A stretch of DNA of 40,546 nt from an uncultured Saprospiraceae bacterium (GTDB taxonomy: Bacteria > Bacteroidota > Bacteroidia > Chitinophagales > Saprospiraceae): the NCBI GenBank assembly GCA_937950315.1, contig CALFDU010000071.1, positions 1 to 40,546 of the forward strand, in the 5' to 3' direction. The translations under genes and the position numbers were made by a program. A model generated the notes under the pieces. It had not been told where the DNA came from. It saw only the letters and a list, made by a program, of their open reading frames with translations, and did no database searches. Below are positions 17,310 through 26,317 of this stretch, one piece after another. Numbering within the stretch: position 1 is the stretch's first letter; each line of letters begins with the position of its first letter.

Positions 17310-20300
17310 TTAATCAAATTTTACATCAAGAGCCAATCCTCTCAGCTCGTGCACTAATACATTGAATGACTCAGGAATTCCTGGTTCTGGAAGATTGTCT
17401 CCCTTCACAATTGCTTCATAAGTCTTCGCTCTTCCGATAATATCATCAGACTTCAACGTAAGTAATTCTCTCAATATGTTCGATGCACCAAATGCCTCCA
17501 ATGCCCATACTTCCATCTCTCCAAATCTCTGTCCACCAAACTGAGCCTTTCCACCAAGTGGTTGCTGTGTAATCAATGAGTAAGGTCCAATTGATCTTGC
17601 ATGCATCTTATCATCTACCATGTGAGAAAGCTTCAACATGTAGATAATTCCTACTGTTGCTTCCTGGTGGAATTTATCACCAGTCTCACCATCATAAAGA
17701 ACAGTTTGTCCTAATGTTGGTAAATCCGCTTTCTTGATGTAAGAATCAATTTCGTCCAAACTTGCTCCATCAAAAATAGGTGTTGCAAACTTCAGGTCTA
17801 ACTTCTGTCCAGCCCAACCAAGAACTGTTTCGAATATCTGACCAAGATTCATCCTAGAAGGTACACCCAATGGGTTAAGTACAATATCAACTGGAGTCCC
17901 ATCCTCAAGGAATGGCATATCTTCACTTCTTACAATTTTCGCCACGATCCCTTTGTTACCGTGTCTTCCTGCAAGCTTATCACCCACTTTTAGTTTTCTT
18001 TTCTTAGCCATATAAACTTTGGCTAGTTTCAAGACACCTGCTGGCAGCTCATCTCCAATACTAATATTAAACTTCTCTCTCTTGTATCTTCCTATTTCTT
18101 CATTCAACTTAATGGTATAGTTGTGAAGAAGTGTTGCAATAGCTTTGTTAGATTCTTCATCTTTTGTCCAGTTAGAATAGTCAATATCATTGTATTGAAT
18201 ATTCTTAAGAACCTTAGCTGAAAACTTGGTTCCTTTGGAAATAAGCTCAACATTATAAATTGTTTTCACCCCTTCTGAAGTCATCCCTTTCGTCAATACC
18301 ATCAACTTATCAACCAATTTCGTTTTAAGTTCGTTGACTGAAATAGCATGTGAATCATCTAGTTTAGAAAGCAATTCTTTTTCCTGAACTTTTTGAAGTT
18401 TATCTTTTTTCGCTCTCGCAAATAATTGTTTACCAATAATAACTCCTTCAGTAGAAGGCTTGGCTTTCAATGATGCATCTTTTACATCTCCAGCTTTATC
18501 TCCAAAGATTGCTCTCAATAGTTTTTCTTCAGGTGTAGGATCTGATTCCCCTTTAGGAGTAATTTTACCAATTAGGATATCGCTTTCTTTTACCCAAGCC
18601 CCTACTCTAATAATTCCATTTTCATCAAGATCCTTGGTAGCATCTTCACTTACATTTGGAATATCATTGGTTAATTCTTCTTCGCCTAATTTCGTATCTC
18701 TAACTTCTAGTTCAAAGTTTTCAATATGGATTGAAGTAAAGATATCTTCTCTAACAACTCTTTGATTCAATACAATTGCATCCTCAAAGTTGAATCCTTT
18801 CCAAGGCATAAATGCAACAAGTAGATTTTGACCAATGGCTAATTCTCCTTTTTCAGTTGCATAACCATCACAAAGCAATGATCCTTTTCTTACTCTCTCA
18901 CCTTTTGTTACAATCGGCTTAAGGTTAATACAAGTTCCTTGGTTTGTTCTATGGAATTTAATCAACGGATATGTTTTCTCGTTGCTTTCAAAAGAAACAA
19001 GATTTTGTTCATCCGTTCTATCATACTTAATGATGATCTTGTTTGCATCTACGTACTCTACAACACCGTCTCCTTCTGCATTGATCAACATTCTAGAATC
19101 CTGTGCTACTTTTGCTTCAATACCAGTTCCAACAATCGGAGATCTTGGTCTGACCAAAGGCACAGCTTGACGTTGCATGTTAGACCCCATCAAGGCTCTG
19201 TTGGCATCATCATTCTCCAAGAATGGAATCAAAGATGCAGATACACCAACAATCTGGTTTGGTGCAACATCCATGTACTCTACTTCTTCAGGATTCAATA
19301 ATGGGAAATCTCCATGCTCTCTTGACTTAATTCTGTCAGTTACGAAAGCTCCCTTCTCATCAATAGGTGCATTGGCCTGTGCAATCTTTGCATAATCTTC
19401 TCCTTCAGCACTTAGATAAACAGGGTCATTCTTTATGTTTACTTTTCCTTTATTCACTTTTCTGTATGGCGTTTCTAAGAACCCCATCTTATTCACTTTT
19501 GCGTGAACACACAGTGTAGAAATCAAACCAATGTTTGGTCCTTCCGGTGTTTCAATAGTACATAGTCTTCCGTAGTGACTGTAGTGAACATCTCTTACCT
19601 CAAAACCTGCTCTTTCCCTAGAAAGTCCACCTGGACCTAAGGCTGAAATTCTTCTCTTATGAGTAATTTCTGAAAGTGGATTTGTTTGATCTAAGAATTG
19701 AGAGAGTTGGGATGTTCCAAAGAATGAGTTAATAACCGAAGACAAGGTTCTCGCATTGATCAGATCAACAGGAGTAAATACTTCGTTATCTCTTACGTTC
19801 ATTCTTTCTCTAATCGTTCTTGCCATTCTTGCAAGACCTACACCAAACTGTGCATACAACTGCTCTCCTACTGTTCTAATTCTTCTATTGGACAAGTGAT
19901 CAATATCATCAAGCTCAGCTTTTTGATTGATCAAGTCAACCAAGAATTGAACAATTGCAATGATATCTTCTTTTGTCAATACTTGGTTTTCGATTGGAAT
20001 TTCAAGATTCAACTTTCTGTTGATCTTATATCTTCCTACTTCTCCAAGATTATATCTTTTATTTGAGAAAAACAGCTTATCGATAATACCTCTTGCTGTT
20101 TCTTCATCAGGTGGATCTGATCCTCTTAATTGTCTATAGATGTGTTGAACTGCTTCAATTTCAGAACTTGAAGGATCTTTTTGAAGTGTTTGATAAATGA
20201 TTGAATAATCTTTATCATCTTCTCCTGGAGCTCTTAGCTTCTGAAGAATTACAGTTTCAACGTCTGCTTTTTTGATGAGTTCCATGTTAGCTTCATCCAA

Positions 20301-21140
20301 AGTATCATCTCTTTCTAAGATGATTTCATTTCTTTCGATGGTAACAACTTCCCCTGTATCTTCATCTACGAAATCTTCGATCCACTTTCTAAGAACTCTG
20401 GCAGCTAATTTTCTACCAGCAGCTTTTTTAAATTTAGAAGAGCTCACTTTGATTTCTTCTGAAAGTCCAAAAATTTCAAGAATGTCTTTATCTGAATCGT
20501 AGCCAATTGCTCTTAGCAATGTAGTAACAGGGAATTTCTTCTTTCTGTCAATGTAAGTATACATGACATTGTTGATATCCGTAGCAAACTCCATCCAAGC
20601 ACCTTTAAAAGGAATTACTCTTGCTGAGTAAAGCTTGGATCCATTAGGGTGAAAGTTAAGACTAAAGAAAACACCAGGAGATCTGTGTAATTGACTTACA
20701 ACAACTCTTTCTGCACCATTGATAACAAAGGTACCTTTCGGAGTCATGTAAGGGATGTTTCCTAAGAACACATCTTGAACAATCGTCTCAAAATCAACGT
20801 GTTCTTCATCGTTACAAGAGAGTCTTAATTTAGCTTTTAGTGGAACACTATAGGTCAAACCTCTCTGCATACACTCAGTAATGGTGTATCTAGGAGGATC
20901 AATAAAGTAATCTAAAAACTCAAGTACAAAGATGTTTCTCGCATCTGTAATTGGAAAGTTTTCTTGGAATACTCTAAATAGACCTTCATTTCCTCTGTTT
21001 TCCGGTGTTGTCTCTAACTGGAAAAATTCTTGGAAAGACTTTAGCTGTATTTCCAATAAATCAGGAGAATTATCAGCTACTTTGATTTTTCCAAAGTTTA
21101 CCCTTTGAACGAGAGCCTGTGCATTTGCCTTTGGTGACAT
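17310..21140 (-). CDS. rpoB: DNA-directed RNA polymerase subunit beta
   Basis: A 1276-residue beta subunit. The rifampicin-pocket region reads [20 protein letters not shown] and [20 protein letters not shown], so the residues equivalent to E. coli Gln513, Asp516, His526 and Ser531 are all present and no classic resistance change is seen. Other landmarks are [51 protein letters not shown] and the C-terminal anchor [19 protein letters not shown]. The start is the ATG at 21140. It is preceded by a 152-base gap from rplL, the longest inside the rplK-rpoC run, which carries a 14-bp hairpin (21216-21246), and is followed by rpoC after 17 bases. Confidence 0.99.
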   Translation of the reverse strand: MSPKANAQALVQRVNFGKIKVADNSPDLLEIQLKSFQEFFQLETTPENRGNEGLFRVFQENFPITDARNIFVLEFLDYFIDPPRYTITECMQRGLTYSVPLKAKLRLSCNDEEHVDFETIVQDVFLGNIPYMTPKGTFVINGAERVVVSQLHRSPGVFFSLNFHPNGSKLYSARVIPFKGAWMEFATDINNVMYTYIDRKKKFPVTTLLRAIGYDSDKDILEIFGLSEEIKVSSSKFKKAAGRKLAARVLRKWIEDFVDEDTGEVVTIERNEIILERDDTLDEANMELIKKADVETVILQKLRAPGEDDKDYSIIYQTLQKDPSSSEIEAVQHIYRQLRGSDPPDEETARGIIDKLFFSNKRYNLGEVGRYKINRKLNLEIPIENQVLTKEDIIAIVQFLVDLINQKAELDDIDHLSNRRIRTVGEQLYAQFGVGLARMARTIRERMNVRDNEVFTPVDLINARTLSSVINSFFGTSQLSQFLDQTNPLSEITHKRRISALGPGGLSRERAGFEVRDVHYSHYGRLCTIETPEGPNIGLISTLCVHAKVNKMGFLETPYRKVNKGKVNIKNDPVYLSAEGEDYAKIAQANAPIDEKGAFVTDRIKSREHGDFPLLNPEEVEYMDVAPNQIVGVSASLIPFLENDDANRALMGSNMQRQAVPLVRPRSPIVGTGIEAKVAQDSRMLINAEGDGVVEYVDANKIIIKYDRTDEQNLVSFESNEKTYPLIKFHRTNQGTCINLKPIVTKGERVRKGSLLCDGYATEKGELAIGQNLLVAFMPWKGFNFEDAIVLNQRVVREDIFTSIHIENFELEVRDTKLGEEELTNDIPNVSEDATKDLDENGIIRVGAWVKESDILIGKITPKGESDPTPEEKLLRAIFGDKAGDVKDASLKAKPSTEGVIIGKQLFARAKKDKLQKVQEKELLSKLDDSHAISVNELKTKLVDKLMVLTKGMTSEGVKTIYNVELISKGTKFSAKVLKNIQYNDIDYSNWTKDEESNKAIATLLHNYTIKLNEEIGRYKREKFNISIGDELPAGVLKLAKVYMAKKRKLKVGDKLAGRHGNKGIVAKIVRSEDMPFLEDGTPVDIVLNPLGVPSRMNLGQIFETVLGWAGQKLDLKFATPIFDGASLDEIDSYIKKADLPTLGQTVLYDGETGDKFHQEATVGIIYMLKLSHMVDDKMHARSIGPYSLITQQPLGGKAQFGGQRFGEMEVWALEAFGASNILRELLTLKSDDIIGRAKTYEAIVKGDNLPEPGIPESFNVLVHELRGLALDVKFD

Positions 21141-21215
21141 TCAGATAGAAGTTAAATGGTTATCAAATTATGTATAAATCCGAGGATTTATCTAAAAGAA
21201 CTTAAAACAAGAATA

Positions 21216-21246
21216 GGCCTAACCATTATTACATAATGGTTAAGCC
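21216..21246 (-). other. Strong hairpin between rplL and rpoB
   Basis: A 14-bp stem (one G-U wobble on the transcribed strand) closes a 3-base loop: TAACCATTAT pairs with ATAATGGTTA and is extended by GGC/GCC. No T-run follows directly on the minus strand, so it is not a typical terminator. In E. coli the rplL-rpoB gap carries an attenuator and an RNase III processing stem; a similar role here is an inference. Confidence 0.6.
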
Positions 21247-21292
21247 AATTTATCTTGATATGTAGGTTAATTCAATCGTTGCTATAGTTGAT

Positions 21293-21670
21293 TTACTTTA
21301 ATTCAACTTCAGCACCTGCAGCTTCTAATGCTGCTTTGATTGATTCTGCTTCTGCAGTAGGTACTCCTGATTTGATAACACCAGGTGCTCCATCTACCAA
21401 TTCTTTTGCTTCTTTCAAACCTACACCTAAAAGAGTTTTAACTTCTTTTACTACTGCAAGTTTTGCACTTCCTGCTGAGTTAAGCATAACATCAAATTCT
21501 GTTTTTGCTTCAGCTCCAGCGTCTCCGCCTCCACCAGGTCCAGCAGCAACAGCAACTGCAGCAGCTGCAGGCTCTATACCGTGTTCCTCTTTAAGAATGT
21601 CAGCTAGTTCGTTTACCTCTTTTACAGTAAGGTTTACTAACTGATCAGCGAATGATTTTAAATCTGCCAT
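21293..21670 (-). CDS. rplL: 50S ribosomal protein L7/L12
   Basis: A 125-residue stalk protein that recruits translational GTPases. The N-terminal dimerisation domain (about 1-35, [20 protein letters not shown]) is followed by an Ala/Gly-rich hinge (about 40-57, [16 protein letters not shown]). The C-terminal factor-binding domain (about 58-125) contains [20 protein letters not shown] and [12 protein letters not shown]. The start is the ATG at 21670, 59 bases after rplJ. Length and hinge are typical. Confidence 0.98.
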   Translation of the reverse strand: MADLKSFADQLVNLTVKEVNELADILKEEHGIEPAAAAVAVAAGPGGGGDAGAEAKTEFDVMLNSAGSAKLAVVKEVKTLLGVGLKEAKELVDGAPGVIKSGVPTAEAESIKAALEAAGAEVELK

Positions 21671-21729
21671 TTGTAAGTAACTTTAATTTGTCTTGAATAA
21701 AAATTTTATAATAGTTTGCTTGGAAGCAT

Positions 21730-22257
21730 TTATTCTGGACGGTCAGCCAGAGTTTTGATCAATCCAGCTAATTTACCTCCACCAGATTTAAGAGCGCTAA
21801 TAACGTTCTTCGGTGGTGATTGTAATAAGCCTATGATTTCACCAATCAATTCTTCTTTAGATTTGATTGATTTAAGATCTTTTAATGACTCGTCGCCAAG
21901 GTATACATCTGTATCAATGTATGCAGCTTTCAACATTGGCTTTTCACCTTTGTCCCCTCTAAAGTCAGTGATAACTTTAGCCGGTCCATTTGCTGCCTCA
22001 GCAAAAAAGATTGATGTAGGTCCTTTCAGTGCATCGTATATTTCTTCATACCCTCCACCTTCGATTGACTCTAATGCCTTCTTTATCAATGTATTTTTTG
22101 CAACCTTCATTTCGATTCCATTCTCAAAGCACTTAGCTCTAAGATTGTTTACTTCTTCTACAGTTAATCCTGCTGAATCAGCAATGTAGAAAAAATTTGA
22201 ATTCTCAAATTTCTCCTTAAGGTTTGCTATTTCTAGTGTTTTTAGTTCCTTTTTCAT
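21730..22257 (-). CDS. rplJ: 50S ribosomal protein L10
   Basis: A 175-residue L10, the base of the ribosomal stalk, which anchors L7/L12 dimers to 23S rRNA. Family features include IADSAGLTVEEVNNLRAKCF, MKVAKNTLIKKALE and LKGPTSIFFA, with the C-terminal L12-binding helix at about 135-170. The gap from rplA is only 19 bases, so there is no room for the long L10-binding leader found before rplJ in many Firmicutes and in E. coli. Any autoregulation must act elsewhere in the transcript. Confidence 0.97.
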   Translation of the reverse strand: MKKELKTLEIANLKEKFENSNFFYIADSAGLTVEEVNNLRAKCFENGIEMKVAKNTLIKKALESIEGGGYEEIYDALKGPTSIFFAEAANGPAKVITDFRGDKGEKPMLKAAYIDTDVYLGDESLKDLKSIKSKEELIGEIIGLLQSPPKNVISALKSGGGKLAGLIKTLADRPE

Positions 22258-22276
22258 TTGTCTATTATCTTAAGGA

Positions 22277-22969
22277 TTAATTAAAGGTTTTGGTATCAAT
22301 AGATATTCCTGGGCTCATGGTTGATGCCACTGAAACACTTTTCAAATAAGCACCTTTTGCAGAAGCTGGCTTAAGTTTTTCAATATTATTGATCAACTCT
22401 TTGGCGTTGTCCAATAACTTATCTGCTGAAAATGAAACTCTACCTATAGGTGCATGTATGATACCATACTTGTCTACTCTAAACGCGATTTTACCTTTCT
22501 TTACTTCTTCTACTGCTTGTCCAACGTTTGGAGTTACTGTACCAGATTTTGGGTTAGGCATTAATCCTCTAGGTCCTAATATTCTACCGATTCTACCGAT
22601 TTTGGCCATTACATCTGGCGCAGCTACGATAACATCAATATCAGTCCAACCTTGCGAAATTTTCTGAATATAATCATCAAGTCCAACATGATCTGCTCCA
22701 GCTGCTTTAGCTTCAGCTTCTTTGTCAGAATTACAAAGAACAAGAACAGTTTTAGATTTACCGGTACCGTGTGGTAATGTAGTTGTTCCTCTAATTGCTT
22801 GGTCAGCTTTTTTAGGATCAACTCCCAGTCTAATGTGGAGATCTACTGAGGCATCAAATTTTGCAGTGTTTACCTCTTTTACAAGTTGCATAGCTTCTGT
22901 AACTGAATATTGTTTGTTACTATCCAATTTAGCTTCTGCAGCTTTTCTTTTTTTGGTCAGTTTGGCCAT
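22277..22969 (-). CDS. rplA: 50S ribosomal protein L1
   Basis: A 230-residue L1 that forms the mobile L1 stalk and contacts E-site tRNA. Diagnostic stretches are [56 protein letters not shown] and [17 protein letters not shown]. The start is the ATG at 22969. It follows rplK by 59 bases and precedes rplJ by 19, in the order universal for this cluster. Confidence 0.98.
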   Translation of the reverse strand: MAKLTKKRKAAEAKLDSNKQYSVTEAMQLVKEVNTAKFDASVDLHIRLGVDPKKADQAIRGTTTLPHGTGKSKTVLVLCNSDKEAEAKAAGADHVGLDDYIQKISQGWTDIDVIVAAPDVMAKIGRIGRILGPRGLMPNPKSGTVTPNVGQAVEEVKKGKIAFRVDKYGIIHAPIGRVSFSADKLLDNAKELINNIEKLKPASAKGAYLKSVSVASTMSPGISIDTKTFN

Positions 22970-23028
22970 TATAAAAAATTTAAGGTTCTAACAGAATTAG
23001 TTTTACTAATTCCTCCCTTGTTAAATAA

Positions 23029-23472
23029 TTACGCCTCCCAAGGAGGAGTACCGTTCACTATTAGACCCATACTTCTTGCTGTACCTGCAACCATTTTCAT
23101 TGCAGATTCAATTTTAAAAGCATTTAGGTCTGGCATTTTATCTTCGGCGATTGCTTTTACTTGATCCCAAGTAACAGTTCCCACCTTGTCTCTGTTAGGT
23201 ACAGATGAACCTTTCTTTAATTTAGCAGCTTCCATAAGTTGTACTGCTGCAGGAGGTGTTTTGATGATAAACTCAAAAGACTTGTCCTTAAAAACAGTAA
23301 TTACTACAGGCAATACTTTGCCCTGCTGCTCCTGTGATTTTGCGTTAAATCTTTTACAAAACTCCATGATATTAACACCCTTTGCACCTAATGCAGGTCC
23401 AACTGGTGGAGATGGATTTGCTTGACCTCCTCTAACTTGTAGTTTTATAAACGCGTCTACTTCTTTAGCCAT
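23029..23472 (-). CDS. rplK: 50S ribosomal protein L11
   Basis: A 147-residue L11 of the GTPase-associated centre, binding the 23S rRNA thiostrepton loop. The N-terminal domain contains [20 protein letters not shown] with the proline-rich loop used by thiopeptide antibiotics. The C-terminal RNA-binding domain includes [20 protein letters not shown] and [17 protein letters not shown]. The start is the ATG at 23472, 9 bases after nusG, implying tight cotranscription. Confidence 0.98.
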   Translation of the reverse strand: MAKEVDAFIKLQVRGGQANPSPPVGPALGAKGVNIMEFCKRFNAKSQEQQGKVLPVVITVFKDKSFEFIIKTPPAAVQLMEAAKLKKGSSVPNRDKVGTVTWDQVKAIAEDKMPDLNAFKIESAMKMVAGTARSMGLIVNGTPPWEA

Positions 23473-23481
23473 TATTATGGA

Positions 23482-24021
23482 TTATTGTGATTTTTCAACT
23501 TGCATAAAATTCAACTCAACTTCTGTACCTCTACCAAAGATTTTTACAATTACCTTTAGCTTCTTCTTCTCTTCATTTACTTCTTTGATGTCCCCAACAA
23601 ATTCATTAAAAGGACCATCTATAATTTTAACAGATTCTCCAACGATATATGGTTCTAAAAGTGATTCTGCCATATCGCTACTTTCGTCAACCTGACCCAA
23701 CATTCTGTTAGCTTCTGATGGCTGCATTGGAATCGGTTTGTTTCTTCCTAAAAAGTGAATAACATTATTCAAACCTGTTACACCTTGAATAATTTCACCA
23801 CTCAACTTTTCTGGAATAGCTTCTATTAAGATATATCCTGGAAGAATATTTCTTTCAAGAATCACTTTTTTACCATTTCTGATCTTGTATACTTTCTCAG
23901 CAGGAACCAAAACTTGTGTGATTACATTATCCCACTTGTTTCTAGAGATTTCCATCTCTATCCTTTCTTTTAGCGCTTTTTCTTTACCACTAATAACTCT
24001 TAATGAAAACCAACGTGCCAT
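23482..24021 (-). CDS. nusG: Transcription termination/antitermination factor NusG
   Basis: A 179-residue NusG that binds the RNA polymerase clamp and couples transcription with ribosomes or Rho. The NGN domain occupies about 1-115 ([42 protein letters not shown]). The KOW domain is about 125-179 ([37 protein letters not shown]). Its ATG overlaps the secE stop by one base in a TAATG arrangement, indicating translational coupling. Confidence 0.97.
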   Translation of the reverse strand: MARWFSLRVISGKEKALKERIEMEISRNKWDNVITQVLVPAEKVYKIRNGKKVILERNILPGYILIEAIPEKLSGEIIQGVTGLNNVIHFLGRNKPIPMQPSEANRMLGQVDESSDMAESLLEPYIVGESVKIIDGPFNEFVGDIKEVNEEKKKLKVIVKIFGRGTEVELNFMQVEKSQ

Positions 24022-24215
24022 TAGAAATTTATGTTGTAGATGTTTGAAGTGATTGTTTTTGCAATGAAGTCAAAAACGAGCACTATCAAGGCTATAATTA
24101 CTGAACCAACTAAAACCAATTTTGAACTATCCATAAGCTCAGACCAAGTAGGCCATGTCACTTTGTGGAGCAATTCATTGTAGCTTTCTTTGATATAGAG
24201 AATAAGATCGTTCAT
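24021..24215 (-). CDS. secE: Preprotein translocase subunit SecE
   Basis: A 64-residue SecE of the short single-span type. An amphipathic surface helix with the conserved [14 protein letters not shown] motif (about 13-26) is followed by one transmembrane segment (about 32-52, [19 protein letters not shown]). SecE clamps SecY in the Sec translocon. I chose the ATG at 24215: the frame continues upstream into the tRNA-Trp gene, where a longer reading has no protein character. It lies between tRNA-Trp and nusG, the usual position. Confidence 0.95.
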   Translation of the reverse strand: MNDLILYIKESYNELLHKVTWPTWSELMDSSKLVLVGSVIIALIVLVFDFIAKTITSNIYNINF

Positions 24216-24250
24216 AGAAAATCTATATTTCGACAAGTATTTGAAAAGTG

Positions 24251-24323
24251 CAGGGGAGAAAGGAATCGAACCCTCAACCTTCGGTTTTGGAGACCGCTGC
24301 TCTACCAATTGAGCTACTCCCCT
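24251..24323 (-). tRNA. tRNA-Trp (anticodon CCA)
   Basis: A complete cloverleaf on the minus strand: acceptor AGGGGAG/CTCCCCT, D-arm GCTC/GAGC, anticodon loop CTCCAAA (anticodon CCA), T-arm with TTCGATT and discriminator G. The anticodon stem has a 27-43 mismatch. CCA is not fully encoded. It sits between tuf and secE, as in many bacteria. Confidence 0.97.
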
Positions 24324-24400
24324 GTATAAAAAGCTGTTAGTTGATTTCGTCTATCTTACCTAAGCTCTTTTCGGTTTACTTATCTATGTTTTTAATAAAC

Positions 24401-24431
24401 GAAAATTAAGCATCCACATTAGGATGCTTAA
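24401..24431 (-). terminator. Intrinsic terminator after tuf
   Basis: A perfect 10-bp stem (TTAAGCATCC with GGATGCTTAA, 6-base loop) starts 36 bases after the tuf stop and is followed on the minus strand by TTTTCG and further T-rich sequence. It separates the tRNA-tuf unit from tRNA-Trp-secE, which may then rely on read-through or its own promoter in 24324-24400. Confidence 0.75.
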
Positions 24432-24467
24432 TCGTCGTTTGTTTTTTATACTTTACTTAGGTGTATC

Positions 24468-25664
24468 TTACTCGATGATCTCAGTCACCTGTCCTGCACC
24501 TACAGTTCTTCCACCCTCTCTAATTGCAAATCTCAAACCTTTTTCCATTGCAATTGGGTTTATCAATGATACTTCCATTGATATATTATCTCCAGGCATT
24601 ACCATTTCTACTCCAGCTGGCAAAGTAACATCACCAGTTACATCTGTTGTTCTGAAGTAAAACTGAGGTCTGTAACCATTAAAGTATGGAGTGTGTCTTC
24701 CTCCTTCGTCTTTTCCAAGAACGTAAACCTCACATTTGAATTTGCTGTGTGGTTTAACTGAACCAGGCTTAACGATAACCATTCCTCTTTTAATAGCTTC
24801 TTTCTCGATACCTCTTAAAAGCAATCCAGCGTTATCACCAGCTTCTCCTCTTTCCAAGATCTTTCTAAACATCTCTACTCCTGTAATTGTAGAAGTAAGT
24901 GGTTTTTCATCTGCTGCCATCATACCAACGATCTCTACAGGATCTCCAGTATTGATCCCTCCTCTTTCAATTCTACCAGTAGCAACTGTTCCTCTACCTG
25001 TAATTGAGAATACATCCTCAATAGGCATTAAGAAATCCTTATCCACTTCTCTAACTGGCTCAGGAATATCTTTATCTACAGCAGCCATAAGCGCCATGAT
25101 CTGATCTTTAGCTCCTGCATCACCTTCTAAGGCTTTCAATGCAGATCCTTGAATGATTGATGCATCATCACCATTGAACTCATACTGATCAAGAAGTTCT
25201 CTAACTTCCATCTCAACAAGTTCTAGCATTTCTGGATCATCCACAAGGTCAACCTTGTTCATGAATACAACGATTTGAGGTACACCAACCTGTCTACATA
25301 AAAGGATGTGTTCTCTAGTTTGAGGCATTGGACCATCAGTTGCAGCTACAACTAAGATTGCTCCATCCATTTGAGCTGCTCCTGTTACCATGTTTTTCAC
25401 ATAATCGGCGTGACCAGGACAGTCAACGTGTGCATAATGCCTTCCTTCTGTTTCATATTCAACGTGTGCAGTATTAATTGTAATACCTCTTTCTTTTTCT
25501 TCAGGTGCACCGTCAATTGCGTCATAGGCCATCTTTTCTGACAAACCTGCCTCTGACAATACAAATGTAATTGCTGCCGTAAGCGTGGTTTTACCATGAT
25601 CGACGTGTCCTATAGTTCCAATATTTACGTGCGGTTTGGTACGTTGAAAGGTTTCTTTAGCCAT
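24468..25664 (-). CDS. tuf: Translation elongation factor Tu
   Basis: A 398-residue GTPase that delivers aminoacyl-tRNA to the ribosome. G motifs are clear: G1 GHVDHGKT (19-26), G2 within [10 protein letters not shown]3 DCPGH, G4 NKVD and G5 SALKA. Domains 2 and 3 follow with [51 protein letters not shown] and [16 protein letters not shown]. The start is the ATG at 25664. It is the last gene of a unit that begins with four tRNAs and ends at the terminator 24401-24431. Confidence 0.99.
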   Translation of the reverse strand: MAKETFQRTKPHVNIGTIGHVDHGKTTLTAAITFVLSEAGLSEKMAYDAIDGAPEEKERGITINTAHVEYETEGRHYAHVDCPGHADYVKNMVTGAAQMDGAILVVAATDGPMPQTREHILLCRQVGVPQIVVFMNKVDLVDDPEMLELVEMEVRELLDQYEFNGDDASIIQGSALKALEGDAGAKDQIMALMAAVDKDIPEPVREVDKDFLMPIEDVFSITGRGTVATGRIERGGINTGDPVEIVGMMAADEKPLTSTITGVEMFRKILERGEAGDNAGLLLRGIEKEAIKRGMVIVKPGSVKPHSKFKCEVYVLGKDEGGRHTPYFNGYRPQFYFRTTDVTGDVTLPAGVEMVMPGDNISMEVSLINPIAMEKGLRFAIREGGRTVGAGQVTEIIE

Positions 25665-25731
25665 CAGATAAATTTTTTAGATAAAATGATATTTGTTTGT
25701 GTTAATATTTCTCTTCATTACAATTAATTAG

Positions 25732-25803
25732 AGCCAATGATAGGAATTGAACCTACGACCCCCTCCTTACCATGGAGGTGCTCTACCCCTGAGCTACATT
25801 GGC
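25732..25803 (-). tRNA. tRNA-Thr (anticodon GGT)
   Basis: Minus-strand cloverleaf: acceptor GCCAATG/CATTGGC, D-arm GCTC/GAGC, anticodon stem CCTCC/GGAGG with loop ATGGTAA (anticodon GGT), T-loop TTCAATT, discriminator T. CCA is not encoded. It is the last tRNA before tuf. Confidence 0.97.
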
Positions 25804-25845
25804 AATATGCCTCAACAGCTTAATTGCTTCACTCAATTTTATTTG

Positions 25846-25918
25846 AGCGGGAGACGAGACTCGAACCCGCGACCCTCAGCTTGGAAGGCTGATGCTCTAC
25901 CAACTGAGCTACTCCCGC
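25846..25918 (-). tRNA. tRNA-Gly (anticodon TCC)
   Basis: Minus-strand cloverleaf: acceptor GCGGGAG/CTCCCGC, anticodon stem TCAGC/GCTGA with loop CTTCCAA (anticodon TCC), T-arm GCGGG with TTCGAGT, discriminator T. CCA is not encoded. Confidence 0.97.
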
Positions 25919-25944
25919 AATTATTCTTCTACATTTTCCTTATG

Positions 25945-26026
25945 TGGGGGTGATAGGATTCGAACCTATTCAGTCGAAACACCAGATTTACAGTCTGGCC
26001 CGGCTCTCCAACTCCGGCGCACCCCC
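25945..26026 (-). tRNA. tRNA-Tyr (anticodon GTA)
   Basis: An 82-base class II tRNA with a long variable arm: acceptor GGGGGTG/CACCCCC, anticodon stem CCAGA/TCTGG with loop CTGTAAA (anticodon GTA), T-loop TTCGAAT, discriminator A. The extra arm (TGTTTCGACTG region) is as expected for bacterial tRNA-Tyr. Confidence 0.97.
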
Positions 26027-26052
26027 TCTTAATCTTTCTTCAAGTTAAGAAG

Positions 26053-26126
26053 AGCCGATGGAGGGATTCGAACCCCCGACCCGCTGATTACAAATCAGCT
26101 GCTCTGGCCAACTGAGCTACATCGGC
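26053..26126 (-). tRNA. tRNA-Thr (anticodon TGT)
   Basis: Minus-strand cloverleaf: acceptor GCCGATG/CATCGGC, anticodon stem GCTGA/TCAGC with loop TTTGTAA (anticodon TGT), T-arm with TTCGAAT, discriminator T. It is the first gene of the tRNA-tuf unit. Confidence 0.97.
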
Positions 26127-26161
26127 ATCACATATTCAAGGCGCTTACGTAAAAGCGAATG

Positions 26162-26169
26162 CAAAAATA
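26162..26169 (-). promoter_or_regulatory. Candidate -7 box of the tRNA-tuf promoter
   Basis: On the minus strand TATTTTTG matches TAnnTTTG, 36 bases upstream of the first tRNA, giving a short leader that contains a small stem (CGCTT/AAGCG, 26142-26157). The nearest TTG upstream is only 12 bases away, closer than the usual -33 spacing, so support is partial. Confidence 0.45.
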
Positions 26170-26251
26170 TAAATTTTTCCGCAATTTTGAAATAGCTGGT
26201 GGAAAAAAATCACTAATCCTTTAAAGCGTTGATTAACAATTAATTAAGTGT

Positions 26252-26308
26252 CAAAATAGACCATATTTTGGTGTTTTCAAACATATTTTTTTCTATAATA
26301 TGTTTGAA
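26252..26308. other. Two tandem hairpins between the recombinase gene and the tRNA array
   Basis: Hairpin one is CAAAATA/TATTTTG (7 bp, 26252-26270, 5-base loop). Hairpin two is TTCAAACATAT/ATATGTTTGAA (11 bp perfect, 26276-26308, 11-base loop). The arms of hairpin two contain TATGTTTG, a TAnnTTTG match, on both strands. No T-run follows on the minus strand. The 191-base gap holding them has no gene. Confidence 0.5.
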
Positions 26309-26317
26309 TTCTATTTT

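Noticed and set aside
13009-21140. Several open frames on the plus strand opposite rpoB and rpoC
   Set aside because: They are shadows of highly conserved genes on the other strand, rich in Ser/Leu/Phe runs and without domain features or start signals.
22258-22276. L10-binding leader before rplJ
   Set aside because: The gap is only 19 bases, too short for the known L10 leader fold.
24216-24308. N-terminal extension of secE reading through the tRNA-Trp gene
   Set aside because: The extra 31 residues are antisense-free tRNA sequence translated in frame and have no protein character; the ATG at 24215 gives a normal SecE.
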